From assembly GCA_965229695.1 (NCBI GenBank), contig OZ245921.1, positions 868,001 to 932,000 on the forward strand: 64,000 nucleotides of DNA. Reading direction: 5' to 3'. Positions 7,493 through 16,463 of the stretch are shown piece after piece. Position 1 is the stretch's first letter; each line of letters opens with the position of its first letter. The notes beneath the pieces are model-generated. The model was not told the DNA's origin and searched no databases. It worked only from the letters and a program-made list of their open reading frames with translations. The stretch is from JANSYL01 sp965229695. Its GTDB lineage: Bacteria; Pseudomonadota; Alphaproteobacteria; Rhodobacterales; Rhodobacteraceae. Both the position numbers and the translations under genes were made by a program.

Positions 7493-10444
7493 ATGTGCGC
7501 CGATAAACCCGTGGCGGTCGACTACAAAGACACGCTGAACCTGCCCAAAACCGATTTCCCCATGCGCGCGGGGCTGCCCAAGCGCGAGCCCGATTGGCTG
7601 GCGCGTTGGAATGAGATCGGGGTTTATGAAAAGCTGCGTGAAAAGGCGGCGCAAGATGCGGGCCGCAAACCCTTTACCCTGCATGATGGCCCCCCCTATG
7701 CGAACGGGCATCTGCATATCGGCCACGCGCTGAACAAGACGATCAAGGACATCATCGTCCGTAGCCATCAGATGATGGGCTATGACAGCCGCTATGTGCC
7801 GGGCTGGGATTGCCATGGGCTGCCCATCGAATGGAAGATCGAGGAACAGTACCGCAAGCAAGGCAAAGATAAGGATGAGGTCGATGTCGTCGACTTCCGC
7901 CAGGAATGCCGCCGCTTTGCCGAACACTGGATCGACATCCAGCGCGAGGAGTTCAAACGCCTGGGCGTGACCGGCACCTGGGATGACCCCTATCTGACCA
8001 TGGATTTCCATGCAGAACGGGTGATCGCCGAAGAATTCATGGTCTTCCTGATGAACGGTTCGCTTTATCAGGGCTCTAAGCCCGTGATGTGGTCGCCGGT
8101 GGAAAAGACCGCCCTGGCCGAGGCTGAGGTGGAGTACCATGACCGCCAAACCGATGCGGTTTGGGTGCCGTTCGCCATCCTGTCGGATACTGATGTCGTT
8201 TCCGAAAACACCTTTAAAATCAGCCCTGTAGGCGATCTGACAGGCGCCAAGGTCATCATCTGGACCACGACTCCTTGGACCTTGCCGCAAAACCGCGCGA
8301 TCTGCTTTGGCCCGGGCATCGCATATGGTCTTTACGAGGTGACGGGACGCCCCGCGGAATGCTGGGTGCAGGTTGGTGATCGCTACCTGATCGCCGATGC
8401 CCTGGCCGAAGAAGCCTTGGGCGCGATGCGGCTTGAACCCGGCATGTATCGCCGCCTACGCGATGTAACACCCGATGAGTTGACCGCCCTGACCTGCGCG
8501 CACCCGCTGCGCGGCGCTGATGGTGCCGAAGGGGAGTGGGATTATGATGTCCCGCTTTTCCCAGGCGATCACGTCACCGATGACGCGGGCACTGGCTTTG
8601 TCCACACCGCACCCAGCCACGGGGATGATGACTATGCCATCGGTGTGAAACACGGGCTCGAGATGACTTATAATATCCTCGATGATAGCTCGTACCGCGC
8701 CGATCTGCCCTTCTTCGCCGGTGAGATGATCATCCGCCCCAACGGCAAGCCGGGCAACGCGAACAAGGCCGTCATCGACAAGCTGGTCGAGTTGGGCAAG
8801 CTTTTGGGTCGTAAACGCCTTACCATATCGGATGCACATTCCTGGCGCTCGAAAGCGCCGGTGATCCGCCTGAACCGCCCGCAATGGTTTGCCGCCATCG
8901 ACAAACCCATCGGGGGCAATGATGCCTATGGCACCACGATCCGCGAACGGGCTCTGCGCTCGATCGACGAGTTGGTGACCTGGACCCCGCAGACTGGGCG
9001 CAACCGGCTGTATTCCATGGTCGAGGCGCGGCCCGATTGGGTTCTGTCACGTCAGCGCGCCTGGGGTGTGCCGCTGACCTGCTTCACCAAGAAAGGGGCC
9101 GACCCGCGCGACGATGATTATCTGCTGCGCGATCCAGCGGTGAATGCCCGCGTTTTGGAGGCATTCGAAGCCGAAGGGGCCGATGCCTGGTACAAGCCCG
9201 GCGCGAAAGAGCGGTTCTTGGGCAATGACTATGCCGCGGCCGACTATGACCAGGTGTTCGATATCCTGGATGTCTGGTTCGACAGCGGTTCGACCCACGC
9301 CTTTGTCCTGCGCGACCGCGAAGACGGGACCGAAGATGGCATCGCCGATGTCTATATGGAGGGCACGGATCAGCATCGTGGCTGGTTCCATTCCTCCCTC
9401 CTCCAGGCCTGCGGCACCAAGGGCCGGGCGCCCTATCGCAATGTGGTCACGCATGGGTTCACGTTGGATGAGAAGGGCATGAAGATGTCCAAATCCATCG
9501 GCAATACCATCGTGCCCGAGGAGGTCGTGAAGCAATACGGCGCTGACATCCTGCGGCTTTGGGTGGCGCAGACCGACTATACCGCCGACCAGCGGATCGG
9601 GCCGGAAATCCTGAAAGGCGTGGCCGACAGCTATCGCCGTTTGCGCAACACCATGCGCTTCATGCTGGGCTCGCTCAACGACGTGACCGAAGCCGATCGC
9701 GTCGATCCGTCGGATATGCCTGAGTTGGAGCAATGGGTGCTGCACCGCCTGGCCGAGTTGGATGAACAGGTTCGCGATGGCTATGCCAAGTTCGACTTCC
9801 AGGGCGTGTTCCAGGCGGTCTTTACCTTCGCCACCACGGATTTGTCGGCGTTCTACTTCGATATCCGCAAAGACGCGCTTTACTGTGACGGTGACACCGC
9901 CCGGCGCCGGGCCGCGCGCACGGTGTTGGAGCTGTTGTTCGAACGGCTGACCACCTGGCTCGCGCCAATCCTGGTCTTCACCATGGAGGAGGTCTGGCTA
10001 GAGCGGAACCCGGGCGACGACAGCTCGGTCCATCTGCAGGACATCCCCGAAACGCCCGCGACCTGGAAGAACGAGGCGCTGGCAGCAAAATGGGCGGATA
10101 TCCGGCGGGTCCGGCGCGTGGTAACCTCGGCCCTTGAGGTGCAGCGCCGTGAAAAGGTGATCGGCGCCTCGCTTGAGGCCGCGCCCTTGGTGCAAATCGC
10201 CGATCCGGCCTTGGCGGCCACCGTCAAAAGCGTGGATATGGAGGATCTTTGCATCACCTCCGACCTGACCGTGATGGAGGGGGAACCGCAGACCGACGCC
10301 TTCCGCCTGGATGACCCGGCCATTGGCGTCGTCTTCCACGCAGCCCAGGGCGAAAAATGCCAGCGCTGCTGGAAAATCCTGCCGGATGTCGGCAGCCACA
10401 GCCACCCAGGGGTCTGTGGTCGTTGCAACAGCGCCCTTGGCTGA
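7493..10444 (+). CDS. ileS: Isoleucyl-tRNA synthetase
   Basis: Charges tRNA-Ile; class I synthetase with editing domain, 983 aa from ATG 7493. HIGH signature at about residues 75-78 (NGHLHIGHALNK), KMSKSIGN in the catalytic core, the editing domain with WTTTPWTLPQNRA, and a C-terminal zinc ribbon with two CxxC pairs (CQRCWK ... CGRCN). The start MCADKP is preferred over an ATG five codons upstream because AGGAG lies seven bases before it. About 240 bp separate it from the divergent monooxygenase gene, with no clear gene between. Confidence 0.97.
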   Translation: MCADKPVAVDYKDTLNLPKTDFPMRAGLPKREPDWLARWNEIGVYEKLREKAAQDAGRKPFTLHDGPPYANGHLHIGHALNKTIKDIIVRSHQMMGYDSRYVPGWDCHGLPIEWKIEEQYRKQGKDKDEVDVVDFRQECRRFAEHWIDIQREEFKRLGVTGTWDDPYLTMDFHAERVIAEEFMVFLMNGSLYQGSKPVMWSPVEKTALAEAEVEYHDRQTDAVWVPFAILSDTDVVSENTFKISPVGDLTGAKVIIWTTTPWTLPQNRAICFGPGIAYGLYEVTGRPAECWVQVGDRYLIADALAEEALGAMRLEPGMYRRLRDVTPDELTALTCAHPLRGADGAEGEWDYDVPLFPGDHVTDDAGTGFVHTAPSHGDDDYAIGVKHGLEMTYNILDDSSYRADLPFFAGEMIIRPNGKPGNANKAVIDKLVELGKLLGRKRLTISDAHSWRSKAPVIRLNRPQWFAAIDKPIGGNDAYGTTIRERALRSIDELVTWTPQTGRNRLYSMVEARPDWVLSRQRAWGVPLTCFTKKGADPRDDDYLLRDPAVNARVLEAFEAEGADAWYKPGAKERFLGNDYAAADYDQVFDILDVWFDSGSTHAFVLRDREDGTEDGIADVYMEGTDQHRGWFHSSLLQACGTKGRAPYRNVVTHGFTLDEKGMKMSKSIGNTIVPEEVVKQYGADILRLWVAQTDYTADQRIGPEILKGVADSYRRLRNTMRFMLGSLNDVTEADRVDPSDMPELEQWVLHRLAELDEQVRDGYAKFDFQGVFQAVFTFATTDLSAFYFDIRKDALYCDGDTARRRAARTVLELLFERLTTWLAPILVFTMEEVWLERNPGDDSSVHLQDIPETPATWKNEALAAKWADIRRVRRVVTSALEVQRREKVIGASLEAAPLVQIADPALAATVKSVDMEDLCITSDLTVMEGEPQTDAFRLDDPAIGVVFHAAQGEKCQRCWKILPDVGSHSHPGVCGRCNSALG

Positions 10445-10901
10445 ACCAACGCAGATACGTGCCGCGCGGGTGGATGATCTGCCCGCGCTGCATGATTTGG
10501 CCATGCGATCAAAGGCTTATTGGGGCTATGACGCCGCCTTCATGGAGGCCTGCCGGGACGAGTTACGCCTGAACGAAGAAGACTTGGCGACCAGCGAGGT
10601 CGCTGTGATCGATGGCGCGCATGGTGCGCCGATTGGCATGGCCCAGGTGATCATGGACGATGGCCAGGCCGAATTGCACAAGCTCTTCATCTGTCCCGAT
10701 ACGATGGGCCAGGGCCTGGGGCGCAGGCTGATCGCTTGGGCGGTCGAACACGCGCGCCACCAAGGCGCGCGGCAGATGGAAATCGAGTCTGATCCCGATG
10801 CCGCCCCGTTCTACGAACGCATGGGCGCCAAGCCCGCGGGCTCCGCCCCCTCGGGCTCAATCCCCGGTCGGGTTTTGCCCCGGTTTTTACTACCACTCTG
10901 A
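10416..10901 (+). CDS. GNAT family N-acetyltransferase
   Basis: Acetyl-CoA-dependent acyltransferase, about 161 aa. IRAARVDDLPALHDLA opens the fold; LHKLFICPDTMGQGLGRRLIAWAVEHAR is the acetyl-CoA pyrophosphate loop (Q/RxxGxG/A), and EIESDPDAAPFYERMGAKPAGS closes it. The gene overlaps the end of ileS by about 29 bases. GTG at 10416 is chosen as the earliest start leaving little non-family sequence; TTG at 10434 is an alternative. The overlap suggests coupling to ileS translation. The acceptor substrate is unknown. Confidence 0.75.
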   Translation: MVVATAPLAEPTQIRAARVDDLPALHDLAMRSKAYWGYDAAFMEACRDELRLNEEDLATSEVAVIDGAHGAPIGMAQVIMDDGQAELHKLFICPDTMGQGLGRRLIAWAVEHARHQGARQMEIESDPDAAPFYERMGAKPAGSAPSGSIPGRVLPRFLLPL

Positions 10902-10988
10902 TCCGCGCATTCCTGCACATCGACTTGCGCGTTGGGTTTCCCGCGCCAAGCGCCTACCTATGGCTGAACGCTACCAAAGGGGATCACA

Positions 10989-11852
10989 ATGACCGACAGC
11001 TACGAACCACCAAAGGTTTGGACGTGGGAACAAAGCTCGGGCGGGAAATTCGCCAATATCAACCGCCCCATCGCCGGGCCGACCCACGACAAAGAGCTGC
11101 CGGTCGGCAAACACCCGTTTCAGCTTTATTCGCTTGCCACGCCCAATGGCGTGAAGGTCACGGTGCTGTTTGAGGAATTGCTGGAGGCTGGTCACACCGG
11201 CGCGGAATACGACGCCTGGCTGATCAATATTGGTGAAGGCGATCAATTTGGCTCGGGTTTTGTGGATGTGAACCCAAACTCCAAGATTCCGGCCCTCATG
11301 GACCGCTCGGGCGAGACGCCCATCCGGCTGTTCGAATCTGCCTCCATGATGCTGCATCTGGCCGAAAAGTTTGACGCGTTTCTCAGCGCCGATGCCCGGC
11401 CCGAGATGCTGTCTTGGCTGTTCTGGCAAATGGGCAGTGCGCCCTATCTCGGCGGCGGGTTTGGCCATTTCTACGCTTATGCGCCCGAGAAATGGGAATA
11501 CCCGATCAACCGTTTTTCGATGGAAACCAAGCGCCAGCTTGACGTTCTGGATCGGCACCTGGCCGACAAAGATTGGATGGCTGGCGGGGTCTATACCATT
11601 GCCGATATGGCAATCTGGGCGTGGTACGGGCAGCTGGTTCTGGGGCGGCTTTATGATGCGGCTGAGTTTTTGGATGTCGCTTCCTACAAAAACGTCATGG
11701 AATGGGCCGAGCGCATTGATGCCCGCCCCGCCGTGCAGCGCGGTCGGATGGTGAACCGCGCCTTTGGCGAGCCGGAATTGCAATTGCATGAACGCCATTC
11801 CGCCGAAGATTTTGAGACCCAAACCCAAGATAAGATCGGCACCGAAAGCTGA
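10989..11852 (+). CDS. yghU: Glutathione-dependent disulfide-bond oxidoreductase YghU-like
   Basis: Nu-class glutathione transferase that reduces disulfides and organic hydroperoxides with two glutathiones. 287 aa: a thioredoxin-like N-domain (FQLYSLATPNGVKVTVLFEEL, then NPNSKIPALMD with the cis-proline, and RLFESASMMLHLAEKF, which binds the glutathione glutamyl group), then an all-helical C-domain. The N-terminal extension YEPPKVWTWE is typical of YghU. AGGGGA precedes the ATG. It probably forms its own unit, with a GC-rich hairpin downstream. Confidence 0.92.
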   Translation: MTDSYEPPKVWTWEQSSGGKFANINRPIAGPTHDKELPVGKHPFQLYSLATPNGVKVTVLFEELLEAGHTGAEYDAWLINIGEGDQFGSGFVDVNPNSKIPALMDRSGETPIRLFESASMMLHLAEKFDAFLSADARPEMLSWLFWQMGSAPYLGGGFGHFYAYAPEKWEYPINRFSMETKRQLDVLDRHLADKDWMAGGVYTIADMAIWAWYGQLVLGRLYDAAEFLDVASYKNVMEWAERIDARPAVQRGRMVNRAFGEPELQLHERHSAEDFETQTQDKIGTES

Positions 11853-11863
11853 TCGAAACCAAT

Positions 11864-11887
11864 GGCCCGCGCCGCCCCGCGCGGGCC
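11864..11887 (+). terminator. GC hairpin after yghU
   Basis: GGCCCGCGC and GCGCGGGCC pair as a nine-base stem with a six-base loop, 12 bases after the yghU stop. There is no T-run after it, so termination is only inferred. Confidence 0.45.
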
Positions 11888-11938
11888 ATATCACCCCCAT
11901 GGCTTGACCAGGTTGGGCGTGCCTCGCAGGGTGGCGGC

Positions 11939-12391
11939 ATGAAAGCGCATCGTGACACACCGATTGGTCCGATCTGGATCGAAGTGACCGACGGGGCCGT
12001 CACGGCCTCGGGCTGGGGCAGGATAGATGCGCCCGCGGACGATCCCGTGCTCACCGCCGCGCTGGATGAGCTAGAGGCTTATTTTGCGGGCGATCTTCAG
12101 CATTTCACCATCCCGATCCGCCATGGTGGAACTGGGCTTGGCGGTCAGGTGCTGGATGCATTGATGGCGATCCCGTTCGGCGAAACCCGCACCTATGGCG
12201 ATCTGTCGAAAGATATTGGCGCTCCGGCCCAAGCGATCGGCCAGGCCTGCGGGGCCAATCATGTGCCGGTTCTGATCCCCTGCCACCGTATCTTATCGGC
12301 CTCGGGCCTTGGCGGGTTCAGCGCACCCGGCGGCGTGGAAACCAAGGTCTGGCTTTTGAAGCACGAAGGCGCGGCCAGCCTGCTGATCTAA
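11939..12391 (+). CDS. ogt: Methylated-DNA-protein cysteine methyltransferase
   Basis: Direct-reversal DNA repair: transfers the methyl group from O6-methylguanine or O4-methylthymine to its own cysteine. 150 aa. The active-site motif PCHR (residues 114-117, Cys115) is intact, with the upstream helix-turn-helix IPFGETRTYGDLSKDIG and the trailing GLGGFSAPGG. Length fits a stand-alone Ogt rather than Ada. It converges on the YgfZ-like gene with a four-base overlap of the 3' ends. Confidence 0.93.
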   Translation: MKAHRDTPIGPIWIEVTDGAVTASGWGRIDAPADDPVLTAALDELEAYFAGDLQHFTIPIRHGGTGLGGQVLDALMAIPFGETRTYGDLSKDIGAPAQAIGQACGANHVPVLIPCHRILSASGLGGFSAPGGVETKVWLLKHEGAASLLI

Positions 12392-13149
12392 TTGGCCACC
12401 GGGCTCCAATGCACCTCAGCCGCGCCGGCTTTCATCCCCGCAGCGGCACGGTCAAAGCGCAGATAGGCAATGCCCTTGCCACCCGCCTGGGTGAACAGCT
12501 TCCCAACCGCCCGCTCACCCATCATGATCTCCGCACCAACGGGAGCCTCCCCCGCGACATCAACGGTAACAAAGCCTTTGCGTAATTCGGTTTTGTGCTT
12601 CATGCGGGCCGTGACCTCCTGCCCGACATAACAACCCTTGCGATGATCCACGCCCGAAAGCCGGTCAAACCCAGCTTCGAGAATATAGGTATCGTCAGGC
12701 ACCAACTCGATGCCGGTTTCGGGCACGCAAGCGGCCACGCGGATGGCATCCCAATCAATGACCGGATCGCCCCCCTCGGCCCCATAGGCGCGCCAGCCAA
12801 GCGACGCATCGCGAGGATCGGCCCAAGCGCCATCGGACGCATCGCCCAAGCCGCGCGTCACGGACAATTCGGCATCTTCGATCACCACATCCGCGCGCAA
12901 CCGGTACATCATCAACCGCTGCGCCAGCTTGGCAGCAATCTCGGTTTTAACATCCAACAGGATATCGTCACCCCGGTTTAGCAGAAAGAAATCGGCCAGA
13001 TATTTGCCCTGCGGCGTCAGCAAAGCGGCATAGGTCAGCCCCTCACCCGGGGCCAACAAATCTCGCGTCACCAAGCCATGCAGAAAGCTTTCCCGATCCG
13101 CGCCCGCGATGCGCAAAACGGTCCGATCCTGCGTGCGTTCCCCCATCAT
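12388..13149 (-). CDS. YgfZ/CAF17-like folate-binding protein
   Basis: GcvT-fold protein that helps mature or repair iron-sulfur enzymes with tetrahydrofolate. The diagnostic signature KGCYVGQEVTARMKHK, with the conserved cysteine, is present near the middle. About 253 aa from ATG 13149; the frame continues upstream to 13188 and the exact start is not certain, but the family core begins at DRTVLRIAGADRESFLHGLVT. It is divergent from the aminotransferase gene at 13288. Confidence 0.87.
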   Translation of the reverse strand: MMGERTQDRTVLRIAGADRESFLHGLVTRDLLAPGEGLTYAALLTPQGKYLADFFLLNRGDDILLDVKTEIAAKLAQRLMMYRLRADVVIEDAELSVTRGLGDASDGAWADPRDASLGWRAYGAEGGDPVIDWDAIRVAACVPETGIELVPDDTYILEAGFDRLSGVDHRKGCYVGQEVTARMKHKTELRKGFVTVDVAGEAPVGAEIMMGERAVGKLFTQAGGKGIAYLRFDRAAAGMKAGAAEVHWSPVAN

Positions 13150-13287
13150 TGCGCTGCCCCCATCACAAGCCTCTCTGTGTGACATCACAGCTAATCATGA
13201 CCGACCGCGCCGCCAAGGGCGCAGACGCGATTGACCCCAACCTTCCAGCGCCTTACCTCTCGTCCGTCCGTTGAAAGGAAGCCCCGC

Positions 13288-14487
13288 ATGAGCCTTGCTG
13301 CTGGTCGCCATTATCTCGCCATCCCCGGCCCGTCGGTCATGCCCGACCGTGTGCTACAAGCCATGCACCGCGCAGCGCCGAATATCTATACCGGCGAGTT
13401 GATCGATATGGTGGCGGGCATTGTCCCCGATCTGAAAGCGGTCGCGCGCACGCAGCACAATGTGGCGATGTATATCGCCAATGGCCACGGCGCGTGGGAG
13501 GCGGCGCTGGTCAACATCCTAAGCCGCGGCGACAAGATCTTGGTGCTTGGCACCGGGCGGTTCTGCCTGGGCTGGGGCGAAATGGCCACCGCCATGGGTG
13601 TCGATTGCCAGATCATCGATTTCGGCCCGCAATCCGATATCGACATGGCCCGCGTGGCCGAAGCCTTGGCCGCAGATAAGGACCACCAGATCAAGGCGGT
13701 GCTGGCGGTGCAGGTCGATACCTCGACCAGTGTGAAAAACGATATAGCGGCCTTGCGCGAAACGCTGGACGCTGTAGGCCACCCCGCTCTGCTTTGTTCC
13801 GACAACATCGCCTGCCTGGCCTGTGATGAGTTCCACATGGATGACTGGGGCGTCGATCTGATGGTGACCGGCAGTCAAAAGGGTCTGATGACGCCGCCGG
13901 GCATGGGGTTTGTCTATTTCAACGCCAAAGCGGATGCCGCCCGCGATAAGGCTGATCTGGTCACCCCCTATTGGGATTGGCGCCCGCGCGTCGACCCGGA
14001 AGAGTTCTACAAATACTTCAACGGCACCGCGCCCACGCATCATCTTTACGGCTTGCGCGTCGCGCTCGACATGATCCTGAAGGAAGAAGGGTTGGAGCAG
14101 GTTTGGCACCGTCACCAGGTGCTGGCCCAGGCCGTCTGGGCTGCGGTCGACGTTTGGGGTCAGGCCGGGCCAGTGCGCGCCAATATCACCGCCCATGACA
14201 AACGCAGCCACGCGGTCACGACGCTGAACTTTGGTCCAGGCAACGGCCAAAAGCTGCGCGATTGGATGACAGCTGAGGTCGGCGTGACCCTTGGCATGCC
14301 GCTCGGTGGGGTTGAGGGGCCGGATGGCGATGTCTCCAGCTTCCTGCGCATCGGTCATATGGGTCATGTGAACGCGCATATGGTTTTGGGCGTCTTGGCC
14401 AGCCTGCAATCGGGGATGTCGGCCTTGCAAATTCCCCATGGCGCAACGGGGCTTGAGGCCGCGATGGCGGTGATCGCCGAGGGCTAA
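13288..14487 (+). CDS. PLP-dependent alanine/serine-glyoxylate aminotransferase-like protein
   Basis: Class V aminotransferase of the AGXT/SGAT group, 399 aa. HYLAIPGPSVMPDRVLQAMHR is the family opening; the PLP lysine lies in VTGSQKGLMTPPGMGFVYF; PLP-phosphate contacts are in NGHGAWEAAL. Such enzymes transfer an amino group from alanine or serine to glyoxylate, feeding C2 or C1 (serine cycle-like) metabolism; which donor is used cannot be decided. AAGGA lies before the ATG at 13288, and the upstream ATG at 13231 is disregarded. Followed by a convergent second aminotransferase. Confidence 0.85.
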   Translation: MSLAAGRHYLAIPGPSVMPDRVLQAMHRAAPNIYTGELIDMVAGIVPDLKAVARTQHNVAMYIANGHGAWEAALVNILSRGDKILVLGTGRFCLGWGEMATAMGVDCQIIDFGPQSDIDMARVAEALAADKDHQIKAVLAVQVDTSTSVKNDIAALRETLDAVGHPALLCSDNIACLACDEFHMDDWGVDLMVTGSQKGLMTPPGMGFVYFNAKADAARDKADLVTPYWDWRPRVDPEEFYKYFNGTAPTHHLYGLRVALDMILKEEGLEQVWHRHQVLAQAVWAAVDVWGQAGPVRANITAHDKRSHAVTTLNFGPGNGQKLRDWMTAEVGVTLGMPLGGVEGPDGDVSSFLRIGHMGHVNAHMVLGVLASLQSGMSALQIPHGATGLEAAMAVIAEG

Positions 14488-14503
14488 GGCGTGGGCGGGC
14501 GGA

Positions 14504-15619
14504 TCAACCCAAATCAGCCCTGACCTTGGCCAGCGCCACTGGCAGCGCCTCGGCAAATGCATCCAGGTCCTCGGGCCGACCGCAAGACACGCGGATGGCG
14601 CGATCCTGCGGCGCAACGAATGGCATACGCACGAACACCCCTTGCGCCACCAGTTCGGCCAGCACCGCGCGGGCAAAATCGCCATCGCGCCCGCAATCCA
14701 TGGTGACAAAATTCGTGGCCGATGGCAGGGCCGTCAGCCCGTTCGCCTCGGCAATCTGCGCAAGCCGCGTGCGGGCCGCTGCGACGGCGGTAACCGTGGC
14801 TTGCAGATAATCTTGATCGGCCAAAGCGGCCAAGGCACCGGCCTGGGCCACACGGCCCACACCAAAGTGGTTTCGGATCTTGTTGAAGGCGGTCACGAAA
14901 TCCGACGCCGCAATGCCATACCCGACGCGCAAACCGGCAAGGCCGTAAGCTTTGGAAAAGGTGCGAAAGCGGATGACCCTGGGATGGCTGGGATCAATGG
15001 CCGGAATGGCCGCCGCCGGGGCGGTATCGGAATAGGCTTCGTCCAACGCCAAAACCGCGCCTTCGGGCAGACCCTCGATCAGCTGCTCGACCGTCGCGGC
15101 ATCATGCCAAGACCCCATGGGATTGTCGGGGTTGGCAAAATAGATCAGCTTCGCCCCAACCTCATGGGCTTTGACCAACAGCGCCTCGGGGTCTTCCCTG
15201 TCATCGCGATAGGGCACTTTGCGCAGCACGCCGCCAAACCCCGCGACATGATAGTTAAAGGTCGGATAAGCCCCGTCCGAGGTCACGACTGCATCACCCT
15301 GATCGATCAACAGGCGGACAAGATAGCCCAACAGCCCGTCAATGCCTTCGCCCACCACGATATTGCCGGGTTCAATGCCGTGATGAGCGGCCAAAGCCTG
15401 GCGCAGCTCGTGCACTTCGGGGTCGCCATACATCCAAGCGTCTTTCGCCGCCGCCGCGATGGCATCCACCGCGTTCGGCGATGGACCAAAGACGCTTTCA
15501 TTGGCCCCAAGCCGCGCGGCAAAGGCCCCACCACGGGCCCGTTCCTGGGTCTCGGGCCCAACAAATGGCACGGAGGCGGGCAGCGTTGCGGCAAGCGGGG
15601 TATAGCGTGGATCGGTCAT
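14504..15619 (-). CDS. Histidinol-phosphate aminotransferase-like PLP enzyme
   Basis: Class I/II fold aminotransferase related to HisC, 371 aa from ATG 15619. LGANESVFGPSPNAVDAI is the HisC-type opening; YFANPDNPMGSW holds the conserved NP(D)NP motif; the PLP lysine is in TFSKAYGLAGLRVGYG; RVSCGRPEDLDAF contains the carboxylate-binding arginine. It may be histidine- or phenylalanine-related; the hisS-hisZ-hisG genes are about 10 kb away, so linkage to histidine synthesis is not shown. The in-frame extension to 15742 runs toward the next gene and is not used. Confidence 0.8.
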   Translation of the reverse strand: MTDPRYTPLAATLPASVPFVGPETQERARGGAFAARLGANESVFGPSPNAVDAIAAAAKDAWMYGDPEVHELRQALAAHHGIEPGNIVVGEGIDGLLGYLVRLLIDQGDAVVTSDGAYPTFNYHVAGFGGVLRKVPYRDDREDPEALLVKAHEVGAKLIYFANPDNPMGSWHDAATVEQLIEGLPEGAVLALDEAYSDTAPAAAIPAIDPSHPRVIRFRTFSKAYGLAGLRVGYGIAASDFVTAFNKIRNHFGVGRVAQAGALAALADQDYLQATVTAVAAARTRLAQIAEANGLTALPSATNFVTMDCGRDGDFARAVLAELVAQGVFVRMPFVAPQDRAIRVSCGRPEDLDAFAEALPVALAKVRADLG

Positions 15620-15669
15620 CGGGCTTGGATGTCCGATCTCGCGCGCCGAAGCAAGGGGCAGGTGCCGGG

Positions 15670-16020
15670 CTATTCCGCATCCTCGGTCAGGAAGCGGCGG
15701 TTCACCCAACCAAGCTGCGCGCCATCTTCGATCACGACGCACCAGGCTGGCAGATCGTTCAACGCCAATTGCTGCGCCTCGGTCAGGGCAAAGTATTGCT
15801 CGCGCGTGACGGTGGGCACACAGGTACCGATCTGAAGCGCGCGCGCGTTATAGGGCAAGGTATCCAGCACCATGTAATCGATGCTTGGCCCCACCCGCAC
15901 ATTCAACGTGTCATCCGACGCCACGCCCGTCACACGCCAGGCATCGGGACCGTCCGCCTCAGCCAGCGCGGAGAAGGGAAGGAAACAGGCAAAAAGGAAT
16001 AAGAGTGTTCGGCGCATCAT
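15670..16020 (-). CDS. Secreted SH3-like domain protein
   Basis: 116 aa. An N-terminal signal peptide (MMRRTLLFLFACFLPFSALAEA) predicts export to the periplasm. The mature part has DTLNVRVGPSIDYMVLDTLPYN, a bacterial SH3 (SH3b) pattern, and two cysteines (GTCVP, AWCVV) that could form a disulfide, ending in LGWVNRRFL. SH3b domains often bind cell wall; function is otherwise unknown. AGGAG stands six bases before the first ATG. It is 50 bp upstream of the HisC-like gene in the same direction. Confidence 0.8.
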   Translation of the reverse strand: MMRRTLLFLFACFLPFSALAEADGPDAWRVTGVASDDTLNVRVGPSIDYMVLDTLPYNARALQIGTCVPTVTREQYFALTEAQQLALNDLPAWCVVIEDGAQLGWVNRRFLTEDAE

Positions 16021-16100
16021 AAATCGCTCCTGACAATGATTTCCGAAACAATGCCGCCGCGACCCGCATCCGTAAACGGGGGTTTCCCGCCGCCTGGGCT

Positions 16101-16433
16101 CTAGCGCATGAATTTCTTGCGGGCATCCTGCGCGATGGAAAGCTTCATCTCCGCCTCGGCGATCCGCGCCATGGCAGCGCGCTTCTCGGCTTCGGTCTCG
16201 GCTTTGGCATAGTCCGCCTTGGCCGCGTCCAGCGCTTTGCGCAGGATGATTTCTTCGGGCAGCGCCCCGTGTTCGGCCATGATGCGATAGCCAACCGCCT
16301 CGCCCGCGTCGAGCAAGCTTTCCTCGGGGCGGCTAGGCAAAGGTTTGCCTTCCTCAGGCAGGTTTTCAAGCTGTCCTTCGGCGCGGGCCTTGAGCATCCG
16401 GCGCTCGGCCAGTTTTTCGAACCAATGCGACAT
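16101..16433 (-). CDS. DUF1992 (DnaJ-C28-like conserved region) protein
   Basis: 110-aa cytoplasmic protein of the DUF1992 family, also found in eukaryotic DNAJC28. The conserved beginning HWFEKLAERRMLKARAEGQLENLPEEGKPLP is clear, followed by a charged helical region (KADYAKAETEAEKRAAMARIAEAEMKLSIA). No J domain is present. Role unknown. It lies between valS and the SH3 protein gene, all on the minus strand. Confidence 0.85.
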   Translation of the reverse strand: MSHWFEKLAERRMLKARAEGQLENLPEEGKPLPSRPEESLLDAGEAVGYRIMAEHGALPEEIILRKALDAAKADYAKAETEAEKRAAMARIAEAEMKLSIAQDARKKFMR

Positions 16434-16463
16434 GGGCGCAACCTTAGCACATCGCGCCGTGGA

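Noticed and set aside
13170..13195. The palindrome TGTGACATCACA upstream of the YgfZ-like gene, resembling CRP/FNR half-sites.
   Set aside because: CRP sites need six bases between TGTGA and TCACA; here only two are present.
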